From Alphaproteobacteria bacterium (GTDB lineage: Bacteria; Pseudomonadota; Alphaproteobacteria; UBA8366; JADFVY01), in the NCBI GenBank assembly GCA_029881615.1, contig JAOUMF010000009.1, forward strand, positions 1 to 13,931: a DNA stretch of 13,931 nt, written 5' to 3'. A program made the position numbers and the translations under genes. The number at the start of each line of letters is the position of its first letter. The stretch's first letter is position 1. Below the pieces are notes generated by a model. It was not told the DNA's origin, did not search any database, and was given only the letters and a program-made list of their open reading frames with translations. Shown piece by piece: positions 1-7,316 of this stretch.

Positions 1-7
1 AATACCA

Positions 8-42
8 GGGGCGCGCCGGATCTGGCGCGCCCCCGTTTGTTT
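8..42 (+). terminator. Intrinsic terminator for a gene left of the window
   Basis: A perfect 10-bp GC-rich stem (8-17 with 24-33, loop of six) is followed on the plus strand by a T-rich run (36-42). This fits the end of a plus-strand gene upstream of the window. It also lies just past the hsp20 stop on the minus strand, where the trailing sequence is T-poor, so it may work weakly in that direction. Confidence 0.7.
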
Positions 43-60
43 ACCAGATCGATATGGCGG

Positions 61-525
61 TCAGGCGGCTTGCTTGCCCGGCAGCGCTTTTTTCGACTCG
101 GACTTGCCGATCGCAATGGTGCGGGGCTTTTTGGCCTCGGGAACATTGCGGATCAGTTCGATGTGCAGCATGCCGTTTTCAACATGCGCGCCGCTGACCT
201 CGATATAATCGGCGAGGCTGAAGCGGAGTTCGAAGGCGCGCCGCGCGATGCCGCGATGAAGGTAGTTGATTTCCTGGCCCTCGGCCTGTTCGGGCGAGCT
301 CTTGATGGTCAATTGGCCGTCATGAACCTTGACCTCAAGTTCATCTTCGCTGAAGCCGGCCACCGCCACGGCGATTTCATACTGGTCCTCTCCGGTCCTG
401 GCGATGTTGTAAGGTGGATAGGACGGGGCTTCATCGGCGCCGGCGACGCTATCAAGAAGCCTCAGCATCCGGTCGAAACCGACAGTCGAACGAGCGAAGG
501 GGGAAAAATCAAAAGACGTACGCAT
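61..525 (-). CDS. Hsp20/alpha-crystallin small heat shock protein
   Basis: A 154-residue ATP-independent holdase chaperone of the IbpA/HspH type, expected to form cytoplasmic oligomers that bind unfolding proteins. The alpha-crystallin domain runs from about residue 37 (PYNI at 38-41) to about 128 and includes the typical VENGMLHIEL strand (115-124). The C-terminal IxI anchor is present as IAI (137-139), followed by a short basic tail. Length is normal for class A proteobacterial sHsps. The start is the ATG at 523-525, preceded by AAGGAG (535-540) at good spacing. That ribosome site is enclosed in a hairpin resembling a ROSE thermometer, and a sigma-32-type promoter lies further upstream; both are listed separately. 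The gene is divergent from the DUF1465 gene. Confidence 0.95.
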   Translation of the reverse strand: MRTSFDFSPFARSTVGFDRMLRLLDSVAGADEAPSYPPYNIARTGEDQYEIAVAVAGFSEDELEVKVHDGQLTIKSSPEQAEGQEINYLHRGIARRAFELRFSLADYIEVSGAHVENGMLHIELIRNVPEAKKPRTIAIGKSESKKALPGKQAA

Positions 526-533
526 GGTTTCAT

Positions 534-636
534 TCTCCTTTTCAAAAGCGAGAGTGGTTCATCGGTCCGCCAAACTGGCCGAACCTGCCGGAATGTCCGG
601 CTTTTTCCTGTTCCGACCCGGATTCTGGCGTCGGAA
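534..636 (-). promoter_or_regulatory. ROSE-type RNA thermometer in the hsp20 leader
   Basis: The hsp20 leader (about 113 nt from the predicted start near 638) folds by eye into four hairpins: 611-636 (7-bp stem), 588-600 (5-bp), 556-585 (GGTTC/GAACC) and 534-553. In the last, the Shine-Dalgarno region AAAGGAGA pairs with TCTC-G-CTTT, giving eight pairs with one bulged G (complement of C549) and a 3-nt loop. This includes UCGCU, which fits the ROSE signature U(U/C)GCU opposite the ribosome site. ROSE elements are known from alphaproteobacterial sHsp genes: the hairpin hides the ribosome site at low temperature and melts on heat shock. Pairing was read directly; thermosensing is inferred. Confidence 0.8.
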
Positions 637-644
637 CACCGTTG

Positions 645-676
645 TAGATAGGTAATGATCCTTTTGATTCAAGGGG
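645..676 (-). promoter_or_regulatory. Sigma-32 (RpoH) heat-shock promoter for hsp20
   Basis: On the minus strand the -35 is CCCCTTGAA (676-668) and the -10 is CCTATCTA (652-645), separated by 15 bases. This closely matches the RpoH pattern CTTGAA / CCYTATNT. The predicted start is near 638, just before the first leader hairpin. Confidence 0.8.
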
Positions 677-700
677 CAGTATAGTTAATGGCCCGTAAAT

Positions 701-729
701 TTGCGAAACACGAAAAAATGAGCTATATT
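701..729 (+). promoter_or_regulatory. Sigma-70-type promoter for the DUF1465 gene
   Basis: TTGCGA (701-706) and TATATT (724-729) are separated by 17 bases, giving a predicted start near 736 and a leader of about 48 nt. TTAATG occurs three times around it (685, 728, 736). TTAA-N7-TAAA at 685-699 is one base off the CtrA pattern TTAA-N7-TTAA. Confidence 0.6.
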
Positions 730-783
730 AATGACTTAATGGCAAGCCGAGGGGTGGAAAAATGATCGGCAGGAGAACTGGAC

Positions 784-1227
784 ATGAATGACGATATGCA
801 GTTGAAGAGCAACAATTCCGCGGATGCGACAATGTATTTCCGGGGAACCTATGACGAAGCATTCGACCTGCTTGTCGAAGCGCGAAATTATGTCAGGAAC
901 GATGTCCTGGCCTTCAAATATGCCGACAATCCGCCTGATCCCGTGGCGATGACGCAGGAAACCTTGCGGCTGACCTCGCGTATCACGCAGGTCATGGCCT
1001 GGGTGATGGCCGAACGGGCCATGCATGAAGGGGAAATTGGCGAGGAAGAGTTCGTCAAGGACAAGTACCGGCTGGAAGGTCAGGCGGTTTGCCTGAAACG
1101 CGCGATCGACGACATGGATGAAGACATGCCCGAGGGGCTTCACGATCTGCTGAATCGCAGCTACAGCCTTTACAGCCGCATCATGCGGCTGGACGAACGG
1201 TATACCGAGGACAAGCCGCGGAACTGA
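784..1227 (+). CDS. DUF1465 / RcdA-like (regulator of CtrA degradation) protein
   Basis: A 147-residue cytoplasmic helical protein without catalytic motifs. The central block (about 20-90: FRGTYDEAFDLLVEARNY, then TLRLTSRITQVMAWVMAERA and GEIGEEEF) is what I recognise as the DUF1465 family. Its Caulobacter member RcdA is an adaptor that helps deliver CtrA and other proteins to ClpXP in the cell cycle. Length fits the family. The start ATG follows AGGAG (771-775) by eight bases. A sigma-70 promoter and TTAA-type repeats lie upstream, and a terminator follows. The neighbouring rpmE is, as I recall, a common companion of this family in alphaproteobacteria. Family assignment is from memory of the pattern. 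The adaptor role is inferred, since homologues outside Caulobacter are little studied. Confidence 0.8.
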   Translation: MNDDMQLKSNNSADATMYFRGTYDEAFDLLVEARNYVRNDVLAFKYADNPPDPVAMTQETLRLTSRITQVMAWVMAERAMHEGEIGEEEFVKDKYRLEGQAVCLKRAIDDMDEDMPEGLHDLLNRSYSLYSRIMRLDERYTEDKPRN

Positions 1228-1274
1228 TTGCGGCCGGCGGATTCGGCGCATTCGATCTGGGACGGAAAAATGGC

Positions 1275-1299
1275 GGCGGAAATTCCCCGCCTTTTTTTT
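1275..1299 (+). terminator. Intrinsic terminator after the DUF1465 gene
   Basis: GGCGG (1275-1279) pairs with CCGCC (1287-1291) across a 7-base loop, followed at once by eight Ts (1292-1299). Strong rho-independent terminator, 48 bases past the stop. Confidence 0.85.
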
Positions 1300-1324
1300 G
1301 TTTTGGGCGGTTTTACGCAAATGC

Positions 1325-1356
1325 AAAAAGCGGACGCCCGAATGCGCGTCCGCTTT
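1325..1356 (-). terminator. Intrinsic terminator of rpmE
   Basis: An 11-bp perfect inverted repeat (1327-1337 with 1346-1356) encloses an 8-base loop and ends on the minus strand in five Ts. It lies 40 bases past the rpmE stop. The stem begins AAAGCGG and ends CCGCTTT, so it could also stop plus-strand transcripts. Confidence 0.8.
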
Positions 1357-1396
1357 GTCACATCGGCGGGCCGTTCGAAAACGGCCCCCGTGGAAG

Positions 1397-1621
1397 CTAC
1401 TTCTTCAGGCCGAAGCTCTCGAAGCGCTTGTTGAACTTCGCCACCTGACCGCCGGAATCGACGAGGCGATGTACGCCAGTCCAGGCCGGATGCGACTTCG
1501 GGTCGATTTCCAGCTTCAGAACGTCGCCTTCCTTGCCCCAGGTCGAACGGGTCTCGTAAGTGGAGCCGTCGGTCATTTCGACGGTGATCGTATGGTATTC
1601 AGGATGAATATCGGCTTTCAT
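1397..1621 (-). CDS. rpmE: 50S ribosomal protein bL31
   Basis: A 74-residue bL31 of the large ribosomal subunit. The sequence [12 protein letters not shown] at the start, [25 protein letters not shown] in the middle (about 25-49) and FNKRFESFG near the end are typical. It contains no cysteine, so it is the zinc-independent (C-minus) form usual in alphaproteobacteria. The frame stays open upstream to 1753. The ATG at 1621 was chosen because it restores the normal N-terminus, is preceded by AAGGA (1628-1632), and lies about 22 nt from the predicted transcription start of a strong promoter. Confidence 0.97.
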   Translation of the reverse strand: MKADIHPEYHTITVEMTDGSTYETRSTWGKEGDVLKLEIDPKSHPAWTGVHRLVDSGGQVAKFNKRFESFGLKK

Positions 1622-1650
1622 CGCACTGTCCTTGTATGAATCTGGGCGGC

Positions 1651-1679
1651 TGTATAACCGAGCCTGTGGCATATTGCAA
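1651..1679 (-). promoter_or_regulatory. Sigma-70 promoter of rpmE
   Basis: On the minus strand, TTGCAA (1679-1674), a 17-base spacer and TATACA (1656-1651) give a predicted start near 1644 and a leader of about 22 nt. Good consensus match, as expected for a ribosomal protein gene. Confidence 0.75.
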
Positions 1680-1780
1680 GCGCACTGGCGGAGTAAAAAG
1701 CGGCAGTCGCCGCCATGAACCGGACAAATTTCGATGATAGTTCCGCCGGGCATTCATATATTTCAAGGGATACTGCCTTT

Positions 1781-2770
1781 ATGCCGGTGAATTTTTTTAA
1801 GGCGAATATTTCCAACGCCGCGATCCTTACCGGAATCCTTATCCTTTTCAGCATGCTGGCGCCCTGGTTGCCGCTGGCGGATTCGGTGGGGCATTTCCGA
1901 CTTTATCTTACCGCGTTCCTGCTGTTGGCCACGTTCCTGCTGGTCTGCTTTCGCGAATGGCGGAAGGCGGTGCTTGCGACGGCGGTTTCGGCCGTCGGGG
2001 TTTATGGCATGGCGGCGGCTTTTCCGAATTTTGACGGCAGGGGCACTGCCGGCGACATGGCGGAAATTACCGCGGTTCAGCTCAACCTGTCGTTCCGCAA
2101 CACCACGCCGGAAGCTGTCGCTGCCTTTGTCCGGGCGGAACATGCCGATGTCGTGGCCCTGCAGGAAGTAACCAACAAGACAGGTCGCGTCCTGGAATTG
2201 CTGGTGAAAGATTATCCTTTTCAGGTGTCGTGCCGCTTCAAGGGCGCCGGCGGGGTGGCCGTTCTGTCGCGCCTGCCGAAGGCGTCGGGCGTTGCGCAAG
2301 GCTGCGTCGAGGGCCAGGGCATGGCCTGGTTGCGGGTCGTCGCGGGCGGCCGTGCGGTCAGTGTCGCCTCACTGCATCTGCACTGGCCTTATCCCTTTAA
2401 ACAGGGCAGGCAGATCGACCGCCTGGAAAAGCACCTGAAGGATATTCCGCGCCCGGTGATACTGGCCGGCGATTTCAATGCGGCTCCCTGGAGCCAGGCG
2501 GTGAACCGGATCGCTACCGCCACCGAAACCGCCATCGCTGGCGGGCTGCGGCTCAGCTTCGACATCCGGGTCAACAGATGGGTGCCGCCCATCGCGATGC
2601 CGATCGACCATGTATTGCTGCCCGAAGGCATTGTGGCGCTGGATGTCAGGCTGGGGCCGGGCCCCGGTTCCGACCACCGGTCGATCATCGCGAAACTTGC
2701 CTTGCCGGAGAGTTCGTCATCGGCGCAAGTTTCGGCGCAACCGCGCGCAGAAACCCGCGCGGTCAACTGA
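1781..2770 (+). CDS. Membrane-anchored endonuclease/exonuclease/phosphatase (EEP) family protein
   Basis: A 329-residue protein with three predicted N-terminal membrane helices (about 11-32, 39-57, 62-80) and a C-terminal EEP domain (about 95-312). Visible EEP catalytic signatures are QLNLSF (N102), ALQEV (E129), HLH (199-201), GDFNAAPWS (D231, N233), PIDHVL (D276, H277) and GSDHRSI (D298, H299). The metal-dependent phosphodiesterase site is therefore complete. Three helices would place the domain in the periplasm, as in YafD-like proteins. The substrate cannot be told from sequence; EEP members cleave nucleic acids, phosphoinositides or sphingomyelin. The frame opens at 1715, but ATG 1781 follows AAGGGA (1765-1770), so I prefer it. 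The ABC transporter follows after a 115-base gap. Confidence 0.85.
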   Translation: MPVNFFKANISNAAILTGILILFSMLAPWLPLADSVGHFRLYLTAFLLLATFLLVCFREWRKAVLATAVSAVGVYGMAAAFPNFDGRGTAGDMAEITAVQLNLSFRNTTPEAVAAFVRAEHADVVALQEVTNKTGRVLELLVKDYPFQVSCRFKGAGGVAVLSRLPKASGVAQGCVEGQGMAWLRVVAGGRAVSVASLHLHWPYPFKQGRQIDRLEKHLKDIPRPVILAGDFNAAPWSQAVNRIATATETAIAGGLRLSFDIRVNRWVPPIAMPIDHVLLPEGIVALDVRLGPGPGSDHRSIIAKLALPESSSSAQVSAQPRAETRAVN

Positions 2771-2885
2771 CGCAGGGCGCCTGTTCGCGCCCCCGCGATC
2801 CTGTTGCCCCTTGCCATGGGCGTCGCCATATGCATTCTGGCGGCTCATCAATTGAAAGAACCGGACATTGCGTCATCCCACCTAT

Positions 2886-4697
2886 ATGGATGCCAGCCTC
2901 AGGGAAGAGCGGGCGAAGACCAGCGATATGAAGTCGCTGAAGGCGCTTGCCGGATTCGTCCGGCCATACTGGCTGCCGATTACCGGCGCGGCGGTGTCGC
3001 TGGTCGTGGCGGCGGGCACCGTGCTGGCGCTGGGCCAGGGGCTGCGTACCCTGGTCGACAAGGGTTTCAACAGCGGTGACGCGGGCCTGCTGGATACCGC
3101 CCTACTGGTGATGCTGGTGGTGATCCTGCTTTTGGCGGCGGCCACCTACAGCCGGTTCTATCTGGTCTCCTGGATCGGCGAGCGCGTGGTGGCCGACCTG
3201 CGCCGCGCCGTGTTCGATCATGTGGTCAGGCTCAGCCCCGGTTTCTTCGAGGTCACGCGCACCGGCGAGGTGCTGTCGCGGCTGACCACCGATACCACGC
3301 TGCTGCAAATGGTGATCGGGTCTTCGGCCTCGGTCGCGATCCGCAATTTCCTGCTGTTCGTGGGCGCCAGCATCATGCTGGCGGTGACCAGTCCCAAGCT
3401 GACCGGTCTCGTGTTTCTGTTCGTGCCGCTGGTGGTGGCGCCGATTGTCATTTTCGGTCGCCGGGTGCGCCGGCTCAGCCGCGAGACCCAGGACCGGGTC
3501 GCCGATTTGTCGGCCTATGGCGACGAGGCGCTGCACGGCATTCGCACCATGCAGGCCTATACCCATGAAGATCAGGACCGCGCCCGCTTCGCCGGCCTGA
3601 CCGAGGAAGCCTTCGATATCGCCGTGCGGCGCATCGCATCGCGCGCCATGCTGACCGCCGTGGTGATTACTCTGGTGTTCGGCGCGGTCGGCACCATCCT
3701 GTGGATCGGCGGCCATGACGTGATCGCCGGGCGCATCAGCGCCGGCGATCTGTCGGCCTTCGTCTTTTACGCCGTCATCGTGGCCGGATCGGTCGGCGCG
3801 ATTTCGGAAGTGGTGGGCGATCTTCAGCGCGCCGCCGGCGCCGCCGAAAGGCTGCTCGACCTGCTGCATACCGAGCCGGAAATCGCCGCTCCCGCCAATC
3901 CCGTGGCGCTGCCGGAACCGTCGCGCGGCGAGGTGCGGTTCGAAAATGTCCGCTTCAACTATCCCTCGCGGCCCGACATGCCCGCGATCAACGGGCTGGA
4001 CCTGACCGTCAATCCCGGCGAGACCGTGGCGCTGGTGGGCCCGTCGGGCGCCGGCAAGACCACGATCGTGCAGCTTCTGCTGCGCTTTTACGAGCCCACC
4101 GAGGGGACCGTGCGGCTGGACGGCGTCGATCTGCGCGAGACCGACCCGACGGCGGTGCGCGCCCGTTTCGCCCTGGTGGCGCAGGATCCGGTGATCTTCG
4201 CCGCCGACGCCTGGGACAATATCCGCTATGGCCGGCCCGATGCCAGCGACGAAGAGGTTCGCGCCGCGGCCGAGGCGGCGGCGGCCACCGAATTTCTCGA
4301 CCGCCTGCCCGAAGGTTTCAAGAGCCATCTCGGCGAACGCGGCGTGAAGCTCTCCGGCGGGCAGCGGCAGCGCATCGCCATCGCCCGGGCCATTCTGCGC
4401 GATCCGGCGGTGCTGCTGCTGGACGAGGCCACAAGCGCCCTGGACGCCGAATCCGAACGGCTGGTGCAGGTGGCGCTGGAACGGCTGATGGAAGGCCGCA
4501 CCACCATCGTCATCGCCCACCGCCTGGCCACGGTCCTGAAAGCCGACCGCATCGCGGTGATGGATCAGGGGGTCATTGTCGACGAGGGCACCCATGCGCA
4601 ATTGTCGGCGGCCGGCGGCCTCTATGCCCGCCTTGCAAGGCTGCAGTTCGATCAGGGCGCATCGCTGGCCGCCGGCGAGGATGAGGCGGCGGAGTAG
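2886..4697 (+). CDS. ABC exporter half-transporter (ABCB/MsbA type), fused membrane and ATPase domains
   Basis: A protein of about 603 residues with a type-I exporter membrane domain (about 10-320, six helices) fused to an ATPase domain (about 345-590). Walker A is GPSGAGKTT (around 385), Q-loop VAQDPVIF, signature LSGGQRQR (around 490), Walker B VLLLDEATSALD (around 508) and H-loop IVIAHRLATV (around 543); all are intact. It is expected to act as a homodimer in the inner membrane. The cargo is unknown: lipid, lipopeptide or drug are all possible for this family. The start is uncertain. A TTG at 2868 has a weak AAAGAA upstream, ATG 2886 has no clear ribosome site, and ATG 2928 is also in frame. 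No obvious terminator follows. Confidence 0.92.
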   Translation: MDASLREERAKTSDMKSLKALAGFVRPYWLPITGAAVSLVVAAGTVLALGQGLRTLVDKGFNSGDAGLLDTALLVMLVVILLLAAATYSRFYLVSWIGERVVADLRRAVFDHVVRLSPGFFEVTRTGEVLSRLTTDTTLLQMVIGSSASVAIRNFLLFVGASIMLAVTSPKLTGLVFLFVPLVVAPIVIFGRRVRRLSRETQDRVADLSAYGDEALHGIRTMQAYTHEDQDRARFAGLTEEAFDIAVRRIASRAMLTAVVITLVFGAVGTILWIGGHDVIAGRISAGDLSAFVFYAVIVAGSVGAISEVVGDLQRAAGAAERLLDLLHTEPEIAAPANPVALPEPSRGEVRFENVRFNYPSRPDMPAINGLDLTVNPGETVALVGPSGAGKTTIVQLLLRFYEPTEGTVRLDGVDLRETDPTAVRARFALVAQDPVIFAADAWDNIRYGRPDASDEEVRAAAEAAAATEFLDRLPEGFKSHLGERGVKLSGGQRQRIAIARAILRDPAVLLLDEATSALDAESERLVQVALERLMEGRTTIVIAHRLATVLKADRIAVMDQGVIVDEGTHAQLSAAGGLYARLARLQFDQGASLAAGEDEAAE

Positions 4698-4830
4698 GGC
4701 GGGGTATGACGGCGCCGTTCGCGGCGTCCCGTTAACGTCCGGTAAGCGATTTTTGTCTTATGGTGCGGCGTGATGGCCGCGGGATTCGAATGTGATCGTG
4801 CCCGGCCCGGTAGTGACAGGGGTTGCGGGA

Positions 4831-5109
4831 ATGATCTATCTGAAGGTGCACTGGAATCATGAGTCCGAGAAACTGCCGATTGCCTTCTATTGCGAGCTCG
4901 ACGGAGACCGAATGGAAGTTCGCAAGGTGGAACTGTTCGCCGACGGCAGTCTCGGCTATGCCAATGAAAAGCGGTCGTCGGGCAAGACTATCCTCGGCGC
5001 CTTGCCGATGCCGCCGATGGCGGAACTCTCCGCCAGTCCGAACTATACGCCGGCGGAAATTACTCGCGATGAATTCGAGGATGTCTGGCGGCTTGCCCGC
5101 TGGGAATAG
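4831..5109 (+). CDS. DUF6881-like small protein
   Basis: A 92-residue soluble protein with no signal or membrane segment. The layout IYLKVHW at the start, then MEVRKVELFADGSLGYAN (about 28-45), LPMPP (about 57-61) and EITRDEFEDVW (about 75-85), matches what I recall of DUF6881, a widespread uncharacterised family. The frame opens at a GTG (4792), but ATG 4831 follows AGGGG (4818-4822) by eight bases and removes a non-conserved extension. It ends nine bases before mogA, so the two are probably co-transcribed. Function is unknown and a link to molybdenum cofactor is only positional. The family name is from memory, not a search. Confidence 0.75.
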   Translation: MIYLKVHWNHESEKLPIAFYCELDGDRMEVRKVELFADGSLGYANEKRSSGKTILGALPMPPMAELSASPNYTPAEITRDEFEDVWRLARWE

Positions 5110-5118
5110 GGGCGGCTC

Positions 5119-5652
5119 ATGACCATTGTAAAGATCGGAATTCTAACCGCGTCGGACCGCGCCAGCGCCGGCATCTACGAGGATCTGTCCGGTCCCGCCA
5201 TTATCGAAACGCTCAATGAATATCTGACCAGCGCGTGGCAGCCGGTTCATCGGGTGATCCCGGACGACCGCGCCGTGGTTGAGCAAAACCTGATCGAGCT
5301 GGCCGACGACGAGGGCTGCTGCCTGATCGTCACCACCGGCGGCACCGGCCCGGCGCCGCGCGATCTGACGCCCGAGGCCACCGAGGCCGTCTGCGACAAG
5401 ATGATGCCCGGTTTCGGCGAACTGATGCGCCAGGTCAGCCTGCAATATGTGCCCACCGCCATCCTGTCGCGCCAGACCGCCGGCATCCGCGGCAAATGCC
5501 TGATCGTGAACCTGCCCGGCAAGCCCAAATCGATTCGCGAATGCCTGGACGCGGTCTTTCCGGCCATTCCCTACTGCATCGACCTGATAGAAGGCCCCCG
5601 CCTGGAAACCGACGAAGCCGTGATCAAGGCGTTCCGCCCGAAGGGGGCGTGA
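5119..5652 (+). CDS. mogA: Molybdopterin adenylyltransferase
   Basis: A 177-residue MoCF-domain protein that adenylylates molybdopterin so that molybdate can be inserted by MoeA; cytoplasmic. The GILTASDRASAG N-terminus (7-18), the TTGGTGP loop (72-78) with following RD (81-82), and NLPGKP (131-136) are the nucleotide and pterin binding motifs of MogA/MoaB. Length and the long insert fit MogA rather than short MoaB. ATG 5119 lies nine bases after the DUF6881-like gene, with a GGGGCGG ribosome-site-like stretch between. It converges on the P450 gene, whose stop lies seven bases beyond, with no visible terminator between. No moeA or molybdoenzyme gene is in the window. Confidence 0.92.
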   Translation: MTIVKIGILTASDRASAGIYEDLSGPAIIETLNEYLTSAWQPVHRVIPDDRAVVEQNLIELADDEGCCLIVTTGGTGPAPRDLTPEATEAVCDKMMPGFGELMRQVSLQYVPTAILSRQTAGIRGKCLIVNLPGKPKSIRECLDAVFPAIPYCIDLIEGPRLETDEAVIKAFRPKGA

Positions 5653-5659
5653 GCGCGGC

Positions 5660-7027
5660 CTAGCGTCTTTCCAGCGCCATCGCGATGCCGTCGCGGGGGC
5701 GGAGGGTTATCATGGGTTCGGCCACGATGTCCTGGCCGGGCAAGACCGACAGGCGATAGCGCTGGATCACCTTGGCGATCATGATTTTCGCCTCCATCAT
5801 GGCGAAACGGTTGCCCAGGCAGACGCGCGGGCCGCCGCCGAACGGGAAATAGGCATGGCGCGGGCGCTTGGCCACTTCGTCGGGATGGAAGCGCTCGGGG
5901 TCGAATTTTTCGGGCTCCGGCCAGAATTCCGGGTTGCGGTGCATGGCGTAGGGACTCAGCATCACGGTGGTCCCCTTGGGGATTTTCACGCCCGCGATCT
6001 CGTCGTCCCGGGTCGCCACGCGCGATATGGTCCAGACCGGCGGGTAGAGGCGCATGGATTCCTCGAACACCATCCCGGTATATTGCAGCGAGGGCAGGTC
6101 GGCGGCGCGCGGGTCGCGGCCACCCAGCACCCGGTCCACCTCTTCATAGACACGGTCGCGGACGTCGCCATGTTGGGTGATCGTGTAAAACGCCCAGGCC
6201 AGGGCGCAGGCGGTGCTTTCATGGCCGGTCGCGATCATCGCCACCACCTGGTCCTTGAGCAGGCTTTCGTCGCCCGATCCCTCCCGGTCGTGGGCCTCGA
6301 TCAGGGTGCTCAGCAGCCCATCGGAATTGCGCGGGTTGCGGCGCCGTTCGTCGATGATGCCGCGAATGATGCGGTCGATGGTCTTGATGGCGCGGCGATA
6401 GCGCGGCCGGGTCAGCAGGGCGAACCATTCCGGCGGCGGCACGACGGCCCAGATGCGCCGCTCGGTTTCGTGCAGGATGACGGTGAGGGCTTCGTGCAGC
6501 TCGTCGTAATTTTCGATGAAATCCATTTCCAGCAGCGCCTGGGTCACGCCGTCGAGCGTCAGCCGCATCATTTCATGGACGATCTCGACCGGCTCGCCCT
6601 TGCGGTCCAGCCCGTCCCAGCGGTCGAGCATCTTGTCGGTGGCGGCGACGATGCGTTCGGCCATGATTTCAAAGCGCGCGCCGCCGAAACAGGGGGTGGC
6701 GGTGCGGCGCTGGGAAAGCCAGGTCTCGCCGGAGCTGGTGAACATGCTGCGTCCCAGGATCGGCTTGAAGGTGCGGTAGAAGCGGCTCTTCGGGTAATCC
6801 TCGAACTTGTCCTGAAGGACATGCTTTATCGCGTCCGGGCTGTTGAGCATGATGATCGGCGCCATGCCGATCTTGAAATGCACGAACTCGCCATAGGTCC
6901 GCATCAGCCCGACGAAGTAGTTCAGCGGGTCCTTGCGCAGCTCGTGGGCGACGCCGACGATCGGCGCGCCCCTGGGGCCGGGTTTCGCGTGCCGGGGCGG
7001 GTAGGCGACCTCCTGTATCGCGGTCAC
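5660..7027 (-). CDS. Cytochrome P450, last gene of the luxI operon
   Basis: A 455-residue soluble haem-thiolate monooxygenase with no N-terminal anchor. The N-terminal PGPRGAPIVG is the proline-rich hinge, GHEST (around 267) is the I-helix oxygen-activation motif with its threonine, EESMR (around 323) is ExxR, and FPFGGGPRVCLGNR (Cys around 402) is the haem loop. All are intact, so the enzyme should be active given a redox partner; none is encoded here. The fold resembles the fatty-acid-hydroxylase side of the superfamily, but substrate is not predictable. The start is GTG 7027 after a GGAAGGG ribosome site, and GTGA overlaps the stop of the small gene upstream. This implies translational coupling and control through luxI. 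Confidence 0.95.
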   Translation of the reverse strand: MTAIQEVAYPPRHAKPGPRGAPIVGVAHELRKDPLNYFVGLMRTYGEFVHFKIGMAPIIMLNSPDAIKHVLQDKFEDYPKSRFYRTFKPILGRSMFTSSGETWLSQRRTATPCFGGARFEIMAERIVAATDKMLDRWDGLDRKGEPVEIVHEMMRLTLDGVTQALLEMDFIENYDELHEALTVILHETERRIWAVVPPPEWFALLTRPRYRRAIKTIDRIIRGIIDERRRNPRNSDGLLSTLIEAHDREGSGDESLLKDQVVAMIATGHESTACALAWAFYTITQHGDVRDRVYEEVDRVLGGRDPRAADLPSLQYTGMVFEESMRLYPPVWTISRVATRDDEIAGVKIPKGTTVMLSPYAMHRNPEFWPEPEKFDPERFHPDEVAKRPRHAYFPFGGGPRVCLGNRFAMMEAKIMIAKVIQRYRLSVLPGQDIVAEPMITLRPRDGIAMALERR

Positions 7028-7299
7028 GATCGCCGCCCTTCCGTCTTTTCCGGCAGGGAGGGCAATCCACCTTGCAACAGGCGGAGCGCGGGCGGATATT
7101 CCCGGCGCGGCCGCGGGGTCTGTTTCGTTGCGCCGGCCAGGCGCAGTTCTTCCTCCACCTCCGCCGCGGCGACAAGAATCAGATGCGCGACGAAATGAAA
7201 TCCGGCCAGCCTTGCTTCGGCATGCAGATATTCCAGGGCGCTTGCCAGGGCTTCGGGCGTGGTGATTTCATCAACTGAGTTATATTCGTCATCGCGCAA
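7024..7299 (-). CDS. Unknown 91-residue protein between luxI and the P450
   Basis: I do not recognise a named family. The N-terminal half (about 13-53: TTPEALASALEYLHAEARLAGFHFVAHLILVAAAEVEEEL) looks like two amphipathic helices. The C-terminal 40 residues are basic and proline-rich and probably disordered. The frame is open further upstream, but that stretch overlaps luxI and looks random. TTG 7299 has AAGGA eight bases before it and lies 17 bases after the luxI stop, so it is the most likely start. The stop overlaps the P450 GTG by four bases. Position inside a luxI-P450 transcript suggests a role in the same circuit, for example as a helper of either protein; this is inference only. Confidence 0.7.
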   Translation of the reverse strand: MRDDEYNSVDEITTPEALASALEYLHAEARLAGFHFVAHLILVAAAEVEEELRLAGATKQTPRPRREYPPALRLLQGGLPSLPEKTEGRRS

Positions 7300-7316
7300 T
7301 GTCTCGGTCCTTTCGT

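Noticed and set aside
762..791. Nine-codon leader frame overlapping the DUF1465 start
   Set aside because: It has a GAGGGG-like site and overlaps the ATG, but a frame this short is expected by chance, and the main gene has its own good ribosome site.
3102..4601. 499-codon open frame on the minus strand
   Set aside because: Antisense to the ABC transporter; composition is His/Gly/Gln-rich with no recognisable domain, a usual by-product of GC-rich codon use.
5855..7198. 447-codon open frame on the plus strand
   Set aside because: Antisense to the P450 and small gene; no domain, while the P450 motifs on the other strand are complete.
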